From positions 4,125,001-4,189,000 of the forward strand of contig JAWNZC010000234.1 in assembly GCA_035771165.1 (NCBI GenBank): 64,000 nt of DNA, given 5' to 3'. This document shows, piece by piece, positions 53,559 to 63,836 of the stretch. Below the pieces are notes generated by a model. The model was not told the DNA's origin. It worked only from the letters and a program-made list of their open reading frames with translations, and made no database searches. The first letter of the stretch is position 1; each line of letters opens with the position of its first letter. The position numbers were made by a program, and so were the translations under genes. This DNA is from Paragorgia papillata. Taxonomy: Eukaryota; Cnidaria; Anthozoa; Scleralcyonacea; Coralliidae.

Positions 53559-53804
53559 GGACTAGAGTTCTTGACAGAAACAAACGAGGCAAAATAATTT
53601 CCTCAGGCTTACCCAGATATACTGAAACTGTATGGTGGATCCTGCACCATCAATGAAGTTATGAGTGATAATCCAAGAAATATTAGTATAGGAACTAAAT
53701 GTAACATGCTGCCCACACCATTCTGAAAGTAGAAATAAAAGAAACTGCAGTGAAATAAAAAATAAACAATGATAAATGACGTAACCGTGTGGGCGTGGCA
53801 CCCA

Positions 53805-54545
53805 AATTCCAACCCTAACTGTAATTGTAACCCTAACTGTAATTCTAATCCTGACTGTAATTCTAACTCTAACTGAAATTCTAACCCTAACTGTAATTGT
53901 AATTCTAACCCTAACTGAACTGTAATTCTAACTCTACCTGAAATTCTAACCCTAACTGTAATTCTAATCCTAACTGTAATTCTAACCCTAACTGTAATTC
54001 TAATCCTAACTGTAATTCTAACCCTAACTAACTGTACTTCTAATGATAACTGTAATTCTAATCCTAACTGTAATTCTAACCCTAACTGTAATTCTAATCC
54101 TAACTGTAATTCTAACCCCAACTGTAATTCTAACCCTAACTAACTGTAATTATAACCCTAACTAACTGTAATTATAATCCTAACTGTAATTCTAACCCTA
54201 ACTGTACTTCTAATCCTAACTGTAATTCTAATCCTAACTGTAATTCTAACCATAACTGTAATTCTAATCCTAACTGTAACTGTAATTCTAACCCTAACTG
54301 TAATTCTAATCCTAACTAACTGTAATTCTAACTGTACTTCTAACCCTAACTGTAATTCTAATCCTAACTGTAATCCTAACTGTAATTCTAACCCTAACTG
54401 TAATTCTAATCCTAACTGTAATTCTAACCCTAACCCTAACCCTAACCCTAACTGTAATTCTAATCCTAACTGTAATTCTAACCCTAACTGTAATTATAAT
54501 CCTAACTGTAATTCTAACCCTAACTGTACTTCTAATCCTAAGTCT
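53805..54545. repeat. telomere-like 18-bp minisatellite
   Basis: About 40 copies of CTAACCCTAACTGTAATT and close variants (TAATCC, TATAATCC). At 54424-54448 there is a pure stretch of four CCCTAA units, the complement of the TTAGGG telomere repeat. Minus-strand ORFs here (VRITVRIRITVR, LGLELQLG) are repeat artefacts. Confidence 0.92.
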
Positions 54546-54559
54546 AATCCTTTGACATG

Positions 54560-55265
54560 GTGTATACATTGCTACTCTGGTTTAAAAGTAAAAAAAAAAC
54601 AAGTCAAGTTTCCTATCATAAACTAAGGTTACCATAACACTTGTAGATGTCTCTTACAGTGCATATAAATATAATTACGTTTTGTCTCATTCGAAAGAAA
54701 GCTTAAAATGACAAAGTGCAGTTTTTAGTTTCCTTGCTTCGTTTTTGGGATATTTCAGGTTGTTTGATATGTAAATATCACATGCTGTGCATGAATTTGC
54801 TATTATCAAACCAAACTTAATTCAAAGGAAGAATGTACGTGTGTTCCAACACAAAATAAGTAGAATATAAAATGATTATGTTTCATAATAGCAAAGATAT
54901 ATAACCCTCTCCGATAAATGAACACGTGTACATCACAATATGTGACATTTGTACAAACTCATCAATAATTCATAAGCTAATTAGCCAATCAGAAAAAAAT
55001 ATTTAGTCATGTGTATGAGTTTTAAAATCCGGTAAAGGTCGCGCAAACTGAATTTATAATTAAGAACTCATAATAAACGGCACAAAGAAAGAATCGTTCA
55101 TTCCCACATTTTTATAAATTCAAGCTGAGACCATTGTCTAATCTAATATACACCAATATCACCAAGTTCCCAGCCCTTGAAAAATTTAATTCGATACAGG
55201 TCGGCACCTCGCGGTATTTTTTAAAAGATGGCAGTCTGTTAAAAAAGCGCAACCTTCTATGTTAA
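54560..55265. other. unassigned AT-rich DNA
   Basis: No recognised gene. The segment 54690-54790 (TTCCTTGCTTCG, GATATTTCAGGTTGTTTGATA) is distantly similar to the arms of the TTAA-type MITE at 41.1 kb and, inverted, to 61.0-61.08 kb. Confidence 0.35.
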
Positions 55266-55267
55266 TT

Positions 55268-55443
55268 CAACCAATAGATCGTTTTCATCTGACGTCACGG
55301 CGGCCATATTGGTGTACCAAAACAATGAAATGGCGGCCATATTGGTGTACGGTATGGGAATTGGCTCTTTCTTATTCAAATATTTTGTATTGTTTCACCA
55401 CCCCAATGGGCCCACCGATCACGTGAGTGAAAACGATCTATTA
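55268..55443. mobile_element. short MITE with AATAGATCGTTTTCA ends
   Basis: CAATAGATCGTTTTCATCTG on the left and GTGAGTGAAAACGATCTATT on the right are inverted copies. Inside, GGCGGCCATATTGGTGTAC occurs twice in tandem. TSD not clear. Confidence 0.7.
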
Positions 55444-55683
55444 GTACACCACTTGTATGAACTGAAACGAATTTAAAGATCTTGGAAAGCTTTTGTCATA
55501 AACATTTAAGGTTGTTTTGTTTTGTTTTTGCAGATTTCAGGTTTTGTTTCTTCCAAGAAAACTAGATTCATTGAGCTCGGCAAAATTTGTCGCCCTCTGA
55601 GGTAAACAAGTCGGCATTTAGGTCGGCATTTGGCAATGCCGACCTCGTTTTCGAGGGCTGAGTCTACTATAATTGACGATTGA

Positions 55684-56071
55684 GACCTTACACGATGACG
55701 GTACAATTTGAAAACGGAACAAAATCATGCCGTTTAGCCCTTGCGTTTACACGATACCGGCACAAAAATGACATGAAAACGGCACAAAATGAAGACAGGT
55801 TCCTTGACGGCATGAAATGAAAACGGAACACTAACCGGCATCGTGTAAACGCCGTGCCGTAACAGTTTGATGACGGTAATCACGATATATACGACAACAG
55901 TATTCGGGTCAGCAGTATTCACATTCGGGTCAGCAGTATTCACAAAGTCTTCTGAATTCTCATTGGAAGAGAATAGTCACCGTGTAAACGCAAGACTTTT
56001 TGGCCTGTATTTACACACCGGCATGATTTTGTTCCGTTTCCAAATTGTACCGGCATCGTGTAAACGTGGTC
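55684..56071. mobile_element. Harbinger MITE, 388 bp, TSD TGA; derivative of the 27.8-kb element
   Basis: The ends GACCTTACACGATGACGGTA and TACCGGCATCGTGTAAACGT (then GGTC) are flanked by TGA (55681-55683; 56072-56074). The left half matches the right end of the 27836-39030 element (TGACGGTAATCACGAT, GACGGCATGAAATGAAAAC) and the right half matches its left end (GGGTCAGCAGTATTCACAAA, TTCTCATTGGAAGAGAA). So it is an internal deletion product with no transposase. Confidence 0.88.
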
Positions 56072-56278
56072 TGAGAAGCTATTTCATGAATATCTCAACA
56101 ACGAACAAGGAAACGAAAAAGATGTTACTTTGTCATTTTAAGTCTTCTCTCAAATAAGGTAGGGTAAAATAAGATATAAAAGAACGATAAGTAGCGCCAA
56201 TCAGAAAATATATACTGTGAGTATAGACCAAATCGGAGTTTCAATTGCACATACGATCTGAGTCGGGTTAAAACGTAG

Positions 56279-57416
56279 TAGAGATGAGCCGATTAATTGG
56301 AAACTAATCGGCAAAGCCGATTAATCGGCCAATTTGAAATAATCGGTAATCGGCCGATTATTTTGAATAATCGGCAAAATAATCGGTGTATGTCTCAAAT
56401 AAAGCTTTTCATGAACGATGCAAACACACACACCATAAGTCCATAACTGCATGCATAAGCCCAAACACAATAGTCCTTATTTCACAATGATTACAGAGCG
56501 TTTCACATAACTCTTGATGGAAGAGTTCCACAGTCAGACGTTTGCCACAAAGTTTACGAACTCCGCAAATTTGTTACGTATAGCAGCCGATCAAATAGTG
56601 AGCATCAAAACAAAGTTGCAATGTTTGTCGCCAACTTCGGAAACAATGAACCGGAACTTCGGAACTCTAGTCTGTCAAAAGATTTGTGAAACGCTTTTTA
56701 TAAAAGTTTAAATTTTAAAACCAACACAAGAAAATGGCAAAGGATCTTCACCAGTTGAGGTAGTCACGACCGAGAACATCTCAACCTGCAGGAAAAGAGC
56801 TGCGGCACTGAACCTCATCAAGACCTATGGTCTTGCTTCGACGAGATTGTTGGGTCAAGCGACAGCACTTCCAACGCCAGCCACAAAGTTGAAGAAGAGA
56901 TCGACGCCTTTCTCGCCCTTCCGCTACAGCCATTGCAAGCATGCCCTTATGTTTGGTGGCAAGCAAAGAAACTTGTTTATCCCAACTTGTTTAAAGTTGT
57001 GCTGAAGTATCTGAGCCTCCCAATTCAAGTGTTTATTTAGAGCGTGTGTTTAGCGAGGCAGGGAACATTTCCACGGACAAACGAAACAGGCTAGCACCAC
57101 ATAAAGCGGATAATATTTTGTTTTTACATTACAATTTGCCAAATACTAATAGCGTAGTGCATACCGGTTTATAAAACTGACAGTCGGATAAACAAAACGA
57201 AATTGATTCTCAAAACACGCAAAACTAATCATCACGAAACATTTATGTTATATTTCACAAATCTTGTTGCAATTTAGCAATCCCTACAACATTGCAAAAC
57301 TGTGCAGGGACTGGTAACCAACAACGTATAGCACTAATCGGCCGATTATTTGTATTAATCGGCCACAAAATAATCGGCTTCAGTAATCGGCAATTTTCGT
57401 AATCGGCTCATCTCTA
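56279..57416 (+). mobile_element. hAT transposon, 1138 bp, TSD AAACGTAG
   Basis: The ends TAGAGATGAGCCGATTA and TAATCGGCTCATCTCTA (with one base difference) are flanked by the perfect 8-bp duplication AAACGTAG (56271-56278; 57417-57424). Subterminal AATCGGCCGATTA words are dense on both sides and are likely transposase-binding sites. The interior has a decayed transposase 3' part, so this is an internally deleted autonomous element. Confidence 0.92.
56500..57172 (+). pseudogene. hAT transposase C-terminal part
   Basis: Frames on the plus strand give VEEEIDAFLALPLQPLQACP and YVWWQAKKLVYPNLFKVVLK, then SSVYLERVFSEAGNISTDKR and NRLAPHKADNILFLHYNL. This is the C-terminal dimerisation region of hAT (ZBED-like) transposases. 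At least two frameshifts occur (about 57010-57030 and upstream). The DDE core and BED zinc finger are absent. Confidence 0.85.
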
Positions 57417-57424
57417 AAACGTAG

Positions 57425-57910
57425 TTCATTTATAACATGAGGATGAAGCAGCGTTAGTAAACATAACATTTCTGATTTCAAAAGCTTTTTAATGTTTAGG
57501 TATTCGGTCAGGATAAAATTTGCTTATCGATTATCCTTGACCATAATCCCAAAAGTCATGTCTAAAAATAATGTATTCAAAACCAATCTCGTACCCAGAG
57601 CCTTCGCCAGTACACAAACGAAAGCGTTTGAATGGCTACAGCTAAGGACTGGCTTATTAAAATCAATTATTAATACTGTTTATTGTCATAAAATCACAAT
57701 TCGTATAAATTGTAACCAACAAAACTCCGACGATAAACGTATACTATAAAGCAAAACTATATGAGAAGGCTGTATTATTCTATTTACAAAATATTATTTA
57801 AGAAATAAAAAACGTGTCGTGTGCGATTATCGAGTTATAATGCACAAGAGATGCGTGTAAAGCACGAGGCGATAGCCGAGTGTTTTACTAGTTTATCGAG
57901 TGCATTATAT
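57425..57910. other. unassigned; contains one Mutator-like end
   Basis: CAATCTCGTACCCAGAGCC at 57588-57606 repeats the end sequence seen at 27068 and resembles those at 13582 and 17098. I do not find its partner. No gene is visible. Confidence 0.4.
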
Positions 57911-57913
57911 AGA

Positions 57914-58275
57914 GAATAATACATGGATGTGCGGAAATATGAAATTTATTTCGAGTGTTGACCAGGATATCTCACGAGTGAGCGAAGCGAACGAGTGACA
58001 TATCCTGTTCAACACGAGAAATAAATTTCATATTTCTAAGCATCCATGTATTGTTCTGTTTATTATATAAAAAAATTGTCCTATTGCCTTGCAATAATTG
58101 CATTAAACTATAATGCTGATTCAGCGATAATCGTCACATGTGCGATTATCATAAATAATCGCACATGTGACATTATCACTTTTATTAGTGGCGGAAAAAT
58201 CAATAAAACACTCTATTTTATATAATAAAAGTCGATAATCGCATAGCGACTAAGTTTCTTTTATAAAATAATGAC
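57914..58275. repeat. two palindromes
   Basis: 57914-58056: arms with ATACATGGATG, GAAATATGAAATTTATTTC and a TCACGAGTGAGCG centre. 58128-58185: GTCACATGTGCGATTAT and its complement around AAATA. Words like GCGATTATC recur to 58250. Confidence 0.8.
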
Positions 58276-58279
58276 CTTA

Positions 58280-58890
58280 AATTGTCAATAAACCCAAGAA
58301 AAGTAAGCAAAAAAACCAGATTACCTGTCTCATGACGAGTTTGTTACCATTTAGCGCCATGCGTGGGCTCGTACAACACGTTGGCGATTTTAGCGATGAA
58401 AATGCTCTTAGGGTTGCACTGAAAACATTCTGCTGTGTTAATTACGTGATTAGACATATATCCAAGTAATTTTTTACTTTCGTTGATGATTAAATCCACA
58501 TAAAATTAATCAAAAACGACAAAATCGTCGCGAAGTGTCTCGTGTGCCGTGCCGTTATGGAGTTATAATGGCACGCTTGCTTGACTCAATATAGCCAATC
58601 AGAGTGCGTGTTGTCGTTCATTTACTTCCGGTTATTTTATAAATACAAGTCTGGTGTCACGCGTGTCGGCAAGCCAAGTAAAATTACTTGGTTGACAGCT
58701 ATACATAAAATTGCAAACTACTAAAGCATAAATATCAAAATTAATGATGCCTATAACAGTTTATCTATAATTTGTAGACCTTCTCTGCTTAGTTTCTGTA
58801 TTAATGACTTATCCAGCGCAACTCAAAAAACATCTGTTCCTTCCATTTACGAATATCTCGATCACAGAATAATCTCGATATCACGTCTAC
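58280..58890. other. unassigned DNA
   Basis: No gene recognised. It holds host-like mixed composition and no repeats I can pair. Confidence 0.3.
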
Positions 58891-59109
58891 TTTTGGCGGA
58901 GCAGGCTCTTTTCAATCGGCAACAGACGAGATTGATTCAAAACATGAAAAAACAGTCCCAGCCTTCCCTCCTCCGCAGAAGCTCTAGGGGAGGCAAGGGC
59001 GCACGGAAAAGGTGGGAGTGGGCCGAGGAAGATCAGAGGCGTGCTGTGGACGATGGGAAGACGGAAAACGAGAAAAGGAGCTCTCTGCCAGATTCGAAAT
59101 GAAACAAAG

Positions 59110-59465
59110 ATCTTGGCGATCGAAAGAGGGAAATTATGGAATATATTCCAATTGGAGCTCGAAATGAAACTATTTAACTTTCTCCTTTGGCGGTTGCAGA
59201 AGGAAAGCTCGTGATAAGAAAGCTAGCCTTCGTCGATCCGAGGTGAGCACTAGGCTTGTATTATTTTATGCAGAAGGAATGTAACTGTAAATGTGAAAAC
59301 AGTTAGGACATCATAACATTACAACTCTTCCTCAATAAACAACCAAGCTGGAAAGTGAAAGTGTTTACGATTTTTGCTAGGCCTTCCCCAGCGCGTCCGT
59401 TCGGATCACTTCCGAAGCGCCTTAACCGAGGAAGGCCTAGAAACTAGGCTAATCTTCCCGTTATG
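59110..59465. repeat. dispersed repeat, inverted relative to 25.56-25.92 kb
   Basis: GAAATTATGGAATATATTCC, TTTGGCGGTTGCAGAAGGAA, GTGAAAGTGTTTACGA and CCGAGGAAGGCCTAGAAACT pair with the copy near the GPCR gene. The preceding ORF at 58893-59102 (Arg/Ser/Lys-rich) has no recognised family and may be part of the same repeat. Confidence 0.7.
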
Positions 59466-59577
59466 CTTTAATGGACACAATGTAATTTGCATAGGAGCCC
59501 AAGTGAGTAGGGAACTAGTTTGCCCGTAGCCCTAAATGAAACTACGATTTGGTCTATCCAAGGCTGTTGTAAACTAA

Positions 59578-59925
59578 GGGGCTGTTTATATGAGGCGAGC
59601 CAGCCCGGTAAGCGGGATGGTTTCTGGCTCGCGTTTATATGAACGAATTTCATCCCGCCTACCAGGATGATTTTACAACAACGACAATAGATGGCGTCGG
59701 CATCCCTTTGAAAAATCATCCCGGTAAGCGACTGTTTACATGGGAAATTTTCATCCCGCTTACCGAGATCTCGCCTCTTTCAAGTGAGATCTCGCTAACC
59801 GGGCTAGCCCGCTTGGCCATATAAACGCAGAGGAATTTTTAACAGGAAAATAACTACACAGCGAGATCTCGCTTACCGGGCCATCCCGCTTACCGGGCTG
59901 GCTCGCCTCTCATATAAACAGCCCC
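59578..59925. mobile_element. PIF/Harbinger-type MITE, 348 bp, TSD TAA
   Basis: The ends GGGGCTGTTTATATGAGGCG and, with one gap, its complement are flanked by TAA (59575-59577; 59926-59928). CCCGGTAAGCGGGATG words occur at least six times in both orientations. No ORF. Confidence 0.9.
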
Positions 59926-59929
59926 TAAC

Positions 59930-60490
59930 AACCAGTAACATATAGTACCTGTTGTGTTTCATGTTCTTCTTCGTCGTGGTGGTGATATCTCCGGCGGCGC
60001 GGATGTCGGTGAACAAAAATTCGATCTAAAGTCAAAGTTGAGATGTTAGAAACACTTGGATAATTTTTCTATGTTGACAAATGTGTGTTTTTTTTACTAG
60101 TGTAAAGTTATGTTTGCAACAGACTTGTAACAAATATGGACTTATATTTTAGCCAACTATAAATATAACTTATTAATATTTGGCATTTCACTCGATTAAA
60201 CGGGATGTTCTAGGGACAAATTATCGATTTTGGGGGCCCTGATGACGTCACCTGGGTTGATTTGGAGGACCCTAATGACGTCACACGACATAGGATCGTG
60301 TCTACGTGATCTCAACTGGTCCCCTGGATTGGTTAAAAATGAAGTTAGTGTTACTGATCTTTACGCTTTCTGGGCCTCATGTTTCCTTACGTCAAAAACT
60401 CAAATCTCAAAAATTTTAGGGGGCCCTTCCCAAGTTGGGCCCCTGAGCAACTTGGCCCCCTAGACACCCCCTCGGCGGCCCTGGTTCGAG
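59930..60490. other. unassigned; possible hAT right end
   Basis: CCCCCTCGGCGGCCCTG ending at 60472 looks like a GC-rich terminal repeat (complement CAGGGCCGCCGAGGGGG), and GACGTCACCTGGGTTGA / GACGTCAC repeats lie before it. I do not find the left end. Confidence 0.35.
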
Positions 60491-60494
60491 GTGA

Positions 60495-60672
60495 TTTTGG
60501 TGAAGGAAAATTTCGAGTGTAAGAATATATACATTTTAAGACCAAACCGGGACCAGTTGCGAAAAATGCAACATCAAGGCCTACTTACTCCAGCTAGGAA
60601 TTTAACCCGCGACCCTGCGATGCTAGTGCAGTGCTCTGGCACTGAGCTATGGAAGCCGTTGCCAAGAACATA
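60495..60672 (-). mobile_element. tRNA-related SINE, single copy
   Basis: On the minus strand: CATAGCTCAGTGCCAGAGCA (box A-like), GCGGGTTAAATTCCTAG (degenerate box B), then GCATTTTTCGCAACTGGTCC and CTTACACTCG. More diverged than the 46.8-kb array. No clear TSD. Confidence 0.75.
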
Positions 60673-60674
60673 TA

Positions 60675-62145
60675 AATATAACTTGCAGAGATAGGAAAGA
60701 ACGTGCGCCATGGAAACATGGCGTATAAAGCTAAAATTTGGCGCATTATAAAATCACTTGCTGCATCTATAGACTGCGCCTTTGTCGCAAATGACAAAAT
60801 CGATCAACCCTGTATAACATGAGATTCGGTGAATGTTTGTGTGTATACGAGAATGCTTTGTTCAATGAATCGACACCATTGCAAAAACGTTCCCGAATCG
60901 CACGAAAGAAAGCATTGCCATTCAACCCAGTCTCATACTCAACCATAGCTCCCGTTCTTTTTGGACTGCGCAACGCAGTCTCTAAGTCATTATGCAAACT
61001 GTGACGTAAACTGAAATATCTTAACAACGAAGCAAGGAAACGAAAATCTGCAAAAGATGTAAGACAAACTTAATTTTCATTTCATAGACACTTCAAGCAT
61101 TTATTTTCCGCTTTAAATATGTATAGTTTTATTAGAAACACTAATGTTCCAGGGCGTATTATTGTTCAAAATGTTCCAACGAAAAGGTCTAATTCTCTTT
61201 TATTTTCATTCAAATCAACACAGAAATTTCCCGCCAAAACTTACAGGTCATTGAAAAAAGGCAGTAATCCCAACCCACAGTGCCGGGGGGCGGGGGGGGA
61301 TTACCGCTTTCTTCAAACCTCTCAGCAACCAATCTACTGGCCTGAAAACAAGTTCAGACATATAATAATAAACTATTATTGGATGAGACTTTTTTTTATA
61401 TCAAGAATTACCAGGTTATTGCTGCAGCACACTATTCTTGACGTTGCCTCGTGCCCAGTCCTTTTTCCGAGCTATGTATAGCCGACCAGATCTCGATTTG
61501 TGAAATTTTGCGTTTATCTGTCTGTCGGCATTACGTCATCCATATATAAGCTGATGTGACTCAGTGCGCATGTTCCGCTACCGGTCTCGAAGTTCTTCCT
61601 CGACAGAAACTTTACTTTCTCGTGGAAGTATTCATCAAGGCCATGAAGGTTTCAGTGGCCAGTCTCGAGGAAAGCAGTGCTCTTTCATGAGTTTATCAGC
61701 GCTGTTAACAGCACAAACTATTCCAGTTATCGAGTGGAACTCGACGACGACAACTGATCTCATATTCTCATTCCTCGTGAGGGATTTCTGTCGCTGAACA
61801 ACTGTAATACCAACTGTTGTTTGTTGCCGTTGGTTAGAAGACAAGTCAAAGAACTCGTCCATTGAGACATGTCGATCAGAAGTTGTCAACACCACGACGG
61901 CGATGGATTTTCTAAATTGGCAATGCCACGACACACTTGTGAACTGTCTTACAATTTCGGTGAGGAGAGTTTATCTTGTCGAGGTAAGATATCAGTTTCT
62001 ACAACTGACAACTGTGTTCCTTGGTAGGAAATTTTACGTATGTATTGGTGTGGGTTCATTGTATTTGCGCTGATCAATATTCTGACTGCGAGTGTGTATG
62101 TTGACTGATACAAATTCTGGGCTTATTATGGTACATTGCTGTATA
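60675..62145. other. unassigned DNA with a TATA-like site at 61543
   Basis: CATATATAAGC near 61541-61551 is followed by a Ser/Arg-rich ORF starting at 61564, but the ATG would lie only about 20 bp past the TATA box, which is too close. An overlapping minus-strand ORF (61635-61934) is no better supported. A G-rich run is at 61286-61301. Confidence 0.3.
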
Positions 62146-62149
62146 ATGT

Positions 62150-62495
62150 TATTAAAGCTCTAGATTTGTCAAAACATATTAAGCACTTAGAATTGCATTG
62201 ACAGTTTTGCCACAGCATTGGAGCAAGAGGCATGATTATTTAATATTTGTATATTGTGTGTATATCATGTCAAAACCTTGGCATATCATGTCATGTCAAG
62301 CGATGTTATAATAGTAACTTGTAGTTTTCAATTTTATAATTAAAAAATATAGAAGAAATGTGTAAATACTCTGTCTATTGTAATTAATATTAAATTTTTT
62401 GACTTTCCAGCCTCCTTCGCAGGCAACTCTGTCTTATGACGAAGAGGTGAGAAAAACTTGGGTGGAGTGGGCAATCTTGGGTGGAGAGGACAAGG
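62150..62495 (-). repeat. dispersed repeat, sister copy of 15.45-16.4 kb
   Basis: It matches, inverted, both flanks of the composite element at 15.5-16.17 kb and the unique edge of the 19-bp minisatellite (GACTTTCCAGC, GCAGGCAACTCTGT, then about two CTTGGGTGGAGTGGGCAA units). It represents the unexpanded, uninterrupted form. Confidence 0.75.
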
Positions 62496-62743
62496 GGGCT
62501 GTCACATTGGCCACAGACTACAGAGTTACTTGTGGAGTAAGCTAAAGGTTTTTGTCCTATTTGAGGCAGCACTTCACTTGCGATAGTAATTTCTAGTAGT
62601 AACTTATAGATTCGTTTAGTATGCATGCATGTACTGTATGTATGACTGGACGTCATCAAGTTATTTGAAGGAAGTAACGCAATTCGCCTTGATGCAAAAA
62701 TAACTGTTTATTAAAAGATGATTTTGCAACGAACGTTACTTAC

Positions 62744-62797
62744 TTCCAGCTACACCTCCAAAAAACATGTTAAATAGGTCTTCTGGTGTAATATCAG
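62744..62797 (-). CDS. exon of a DnaJ (DNAJB12/DNAJB14-like) gene
   Basis: On the minus strand a TTGTTTTTAG acceptor, 54 nt, and a GTAAGTAA donor delimit a phase-symmetric exon. Read in frame it gives ADITPEDLFNMFFGGVAG. This is the segment just after the J domain of DNAJB12/DNAJB14, ER-membrane DnaJ cochaperones of Hsp70 in protein quality control, where human members have very similar D-I-(S/T)-P-E-D-(L/I)-FNMFFGG. The residues after FFGG (VAG) differ from the vertebrate GGFP. I did not find neighbouring exons in the window: upstream exons should lie above 62.8 kb and downstream ones below 62.7 kb, so the gene is partial here or the exon is a relic. Confidence 0.68.
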
Positions 62798-62904
62798 CTA
62801 AAAACAAGAGAAAAAAGTTTCAGAAAATATAAAAGAAAAGTTGTAACATTGAAAAATAGAATAAATTACAGTCATTTGCAACATACAGTACTTTTCACCA
62901 AAAT

Positions 62905-63070
62905 GTTCGGACGTTCGTTTCGCGAAGTTCCCAAGTTCGTTGGGAAGTTCGTAGTTCATTTGGAACCACGCATTTGATTGGTTGCTTGGTTCCTAGCAGC
63001 CACGCAAATGCGTAGGTTAAAACGAACTTTAAACTTCCCAACGAACTTGCGAACTTTGGAAGGAACGTGC
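62905..63070. repeat. hairpin element
   Basis: ACGTTCGTTTCGCGAAGTTC and CCAAGTTCGTTGGGAAGTT on the left are paired with AACTTCCCAACGAACTTGCG and TGGAAGGAACGT on the right. The loop contains ACCACGCATTTG/CACGCAAATGCGT. It could lie in an intron of the DnaJ-like gene. Confidence 0.75.
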
Positions 63071-63179
63071 CTGTAATAATATTTACTGGAAGTATAGTAT
63101 AGTGCGTAGAAATACAGTACAGGTAACAAGACAATGAAGAAAGGTGATAAACTACCGAAATTTTTTGCAACAAGTGGTT

Positions 63180-63740
63180 ACTACTAGACGACGTTAAAGT
63201 GTCTTAAACGTCTCGGAATGAGACCGACGAATCAAAATTCAACGTCTGCATGTTAAGTGCGTCCAAACAAACCACTTAACCGTCTGGGACGTTAAAACGT
63301 CTAGATCTAGTATAAAGACGAGACGCACTAAAGTAGGACGCGCTTACAGTGTAGCAAAAAACTGCAAAACCATGGCAGGGGTTTCATTAGGAGCCGGCAA
63401 CCGGCGAACTCCGGCGGCTACTTTCCAAATCATCCCCGGCTACGTGTTCATTTTGAGCCGTTCCATTTTCTCTTGAAAGCGTAAAGGAACTTGTATGAAT
63501 GTGAAGAAAGCTGGTTTCTGTGGAAATTTGTAATTTCTTGCTTGATAATTTTCTGTATTAAATCTGTATTGTTTATTAAACTACGCTGCCAGTGTAGCTA
63601 CTAGCTATCCGCCATCTTGAATGTATAGAAGAGAAAGACTGGTGAAGAACCGGAAGAAAATGCTTATTCATAACTCCAGCATGGAAGGGGCTGGGGACGA
63701 GAATGTTCAGAACGAAAATGTTTATTTATGGTTTATTCAT
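63180..63740. other. unassigned, fragments of repeats
   Basis: 63186-63350 has many GACGTTTTAAC/GTCTCG words, like a subterminal transposon region. CAGGGGTTTCATTAGGAG at 63375 and GGGGCTGGGGACGAGAATG at 63688 look like single transposon ends. Confidence 0.35.
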
Positions 63741-63748
63741 TATCATAA

Positions 63749-63836
63749 ATGGCGGAAAGAAAGCGCACCGGAGGCAATAATAATATACTAAACTATTTTT
63801 ACAAGAGATCAAGACCGTCGCCGAGTACAGATACAG
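63749..63836 (+). CDS. candidate first coding exon with splice donor
   Basis: ATG follows CATAA and opens MAERKRTGGNNNILNYFYKR and SRPSPSTDTG, ending in ACAG/GTGAGTAAG, a near-consensus donor. A basic start with an ILNYF block and a Ser/Pro-rich linker resembles the N-termini of TTF/hAT-derived zinc-finger proteins (ZMYM/ZNF862-like), which is a weak resemblance. The second exon would lie beyond the window. Confidence 0.45.

Noticed and set aside
53609..54569. Minus-strand ORFs of alternating hydrophobic residues
   Set aside because: Direct translation of the telomere-like minisatellite.
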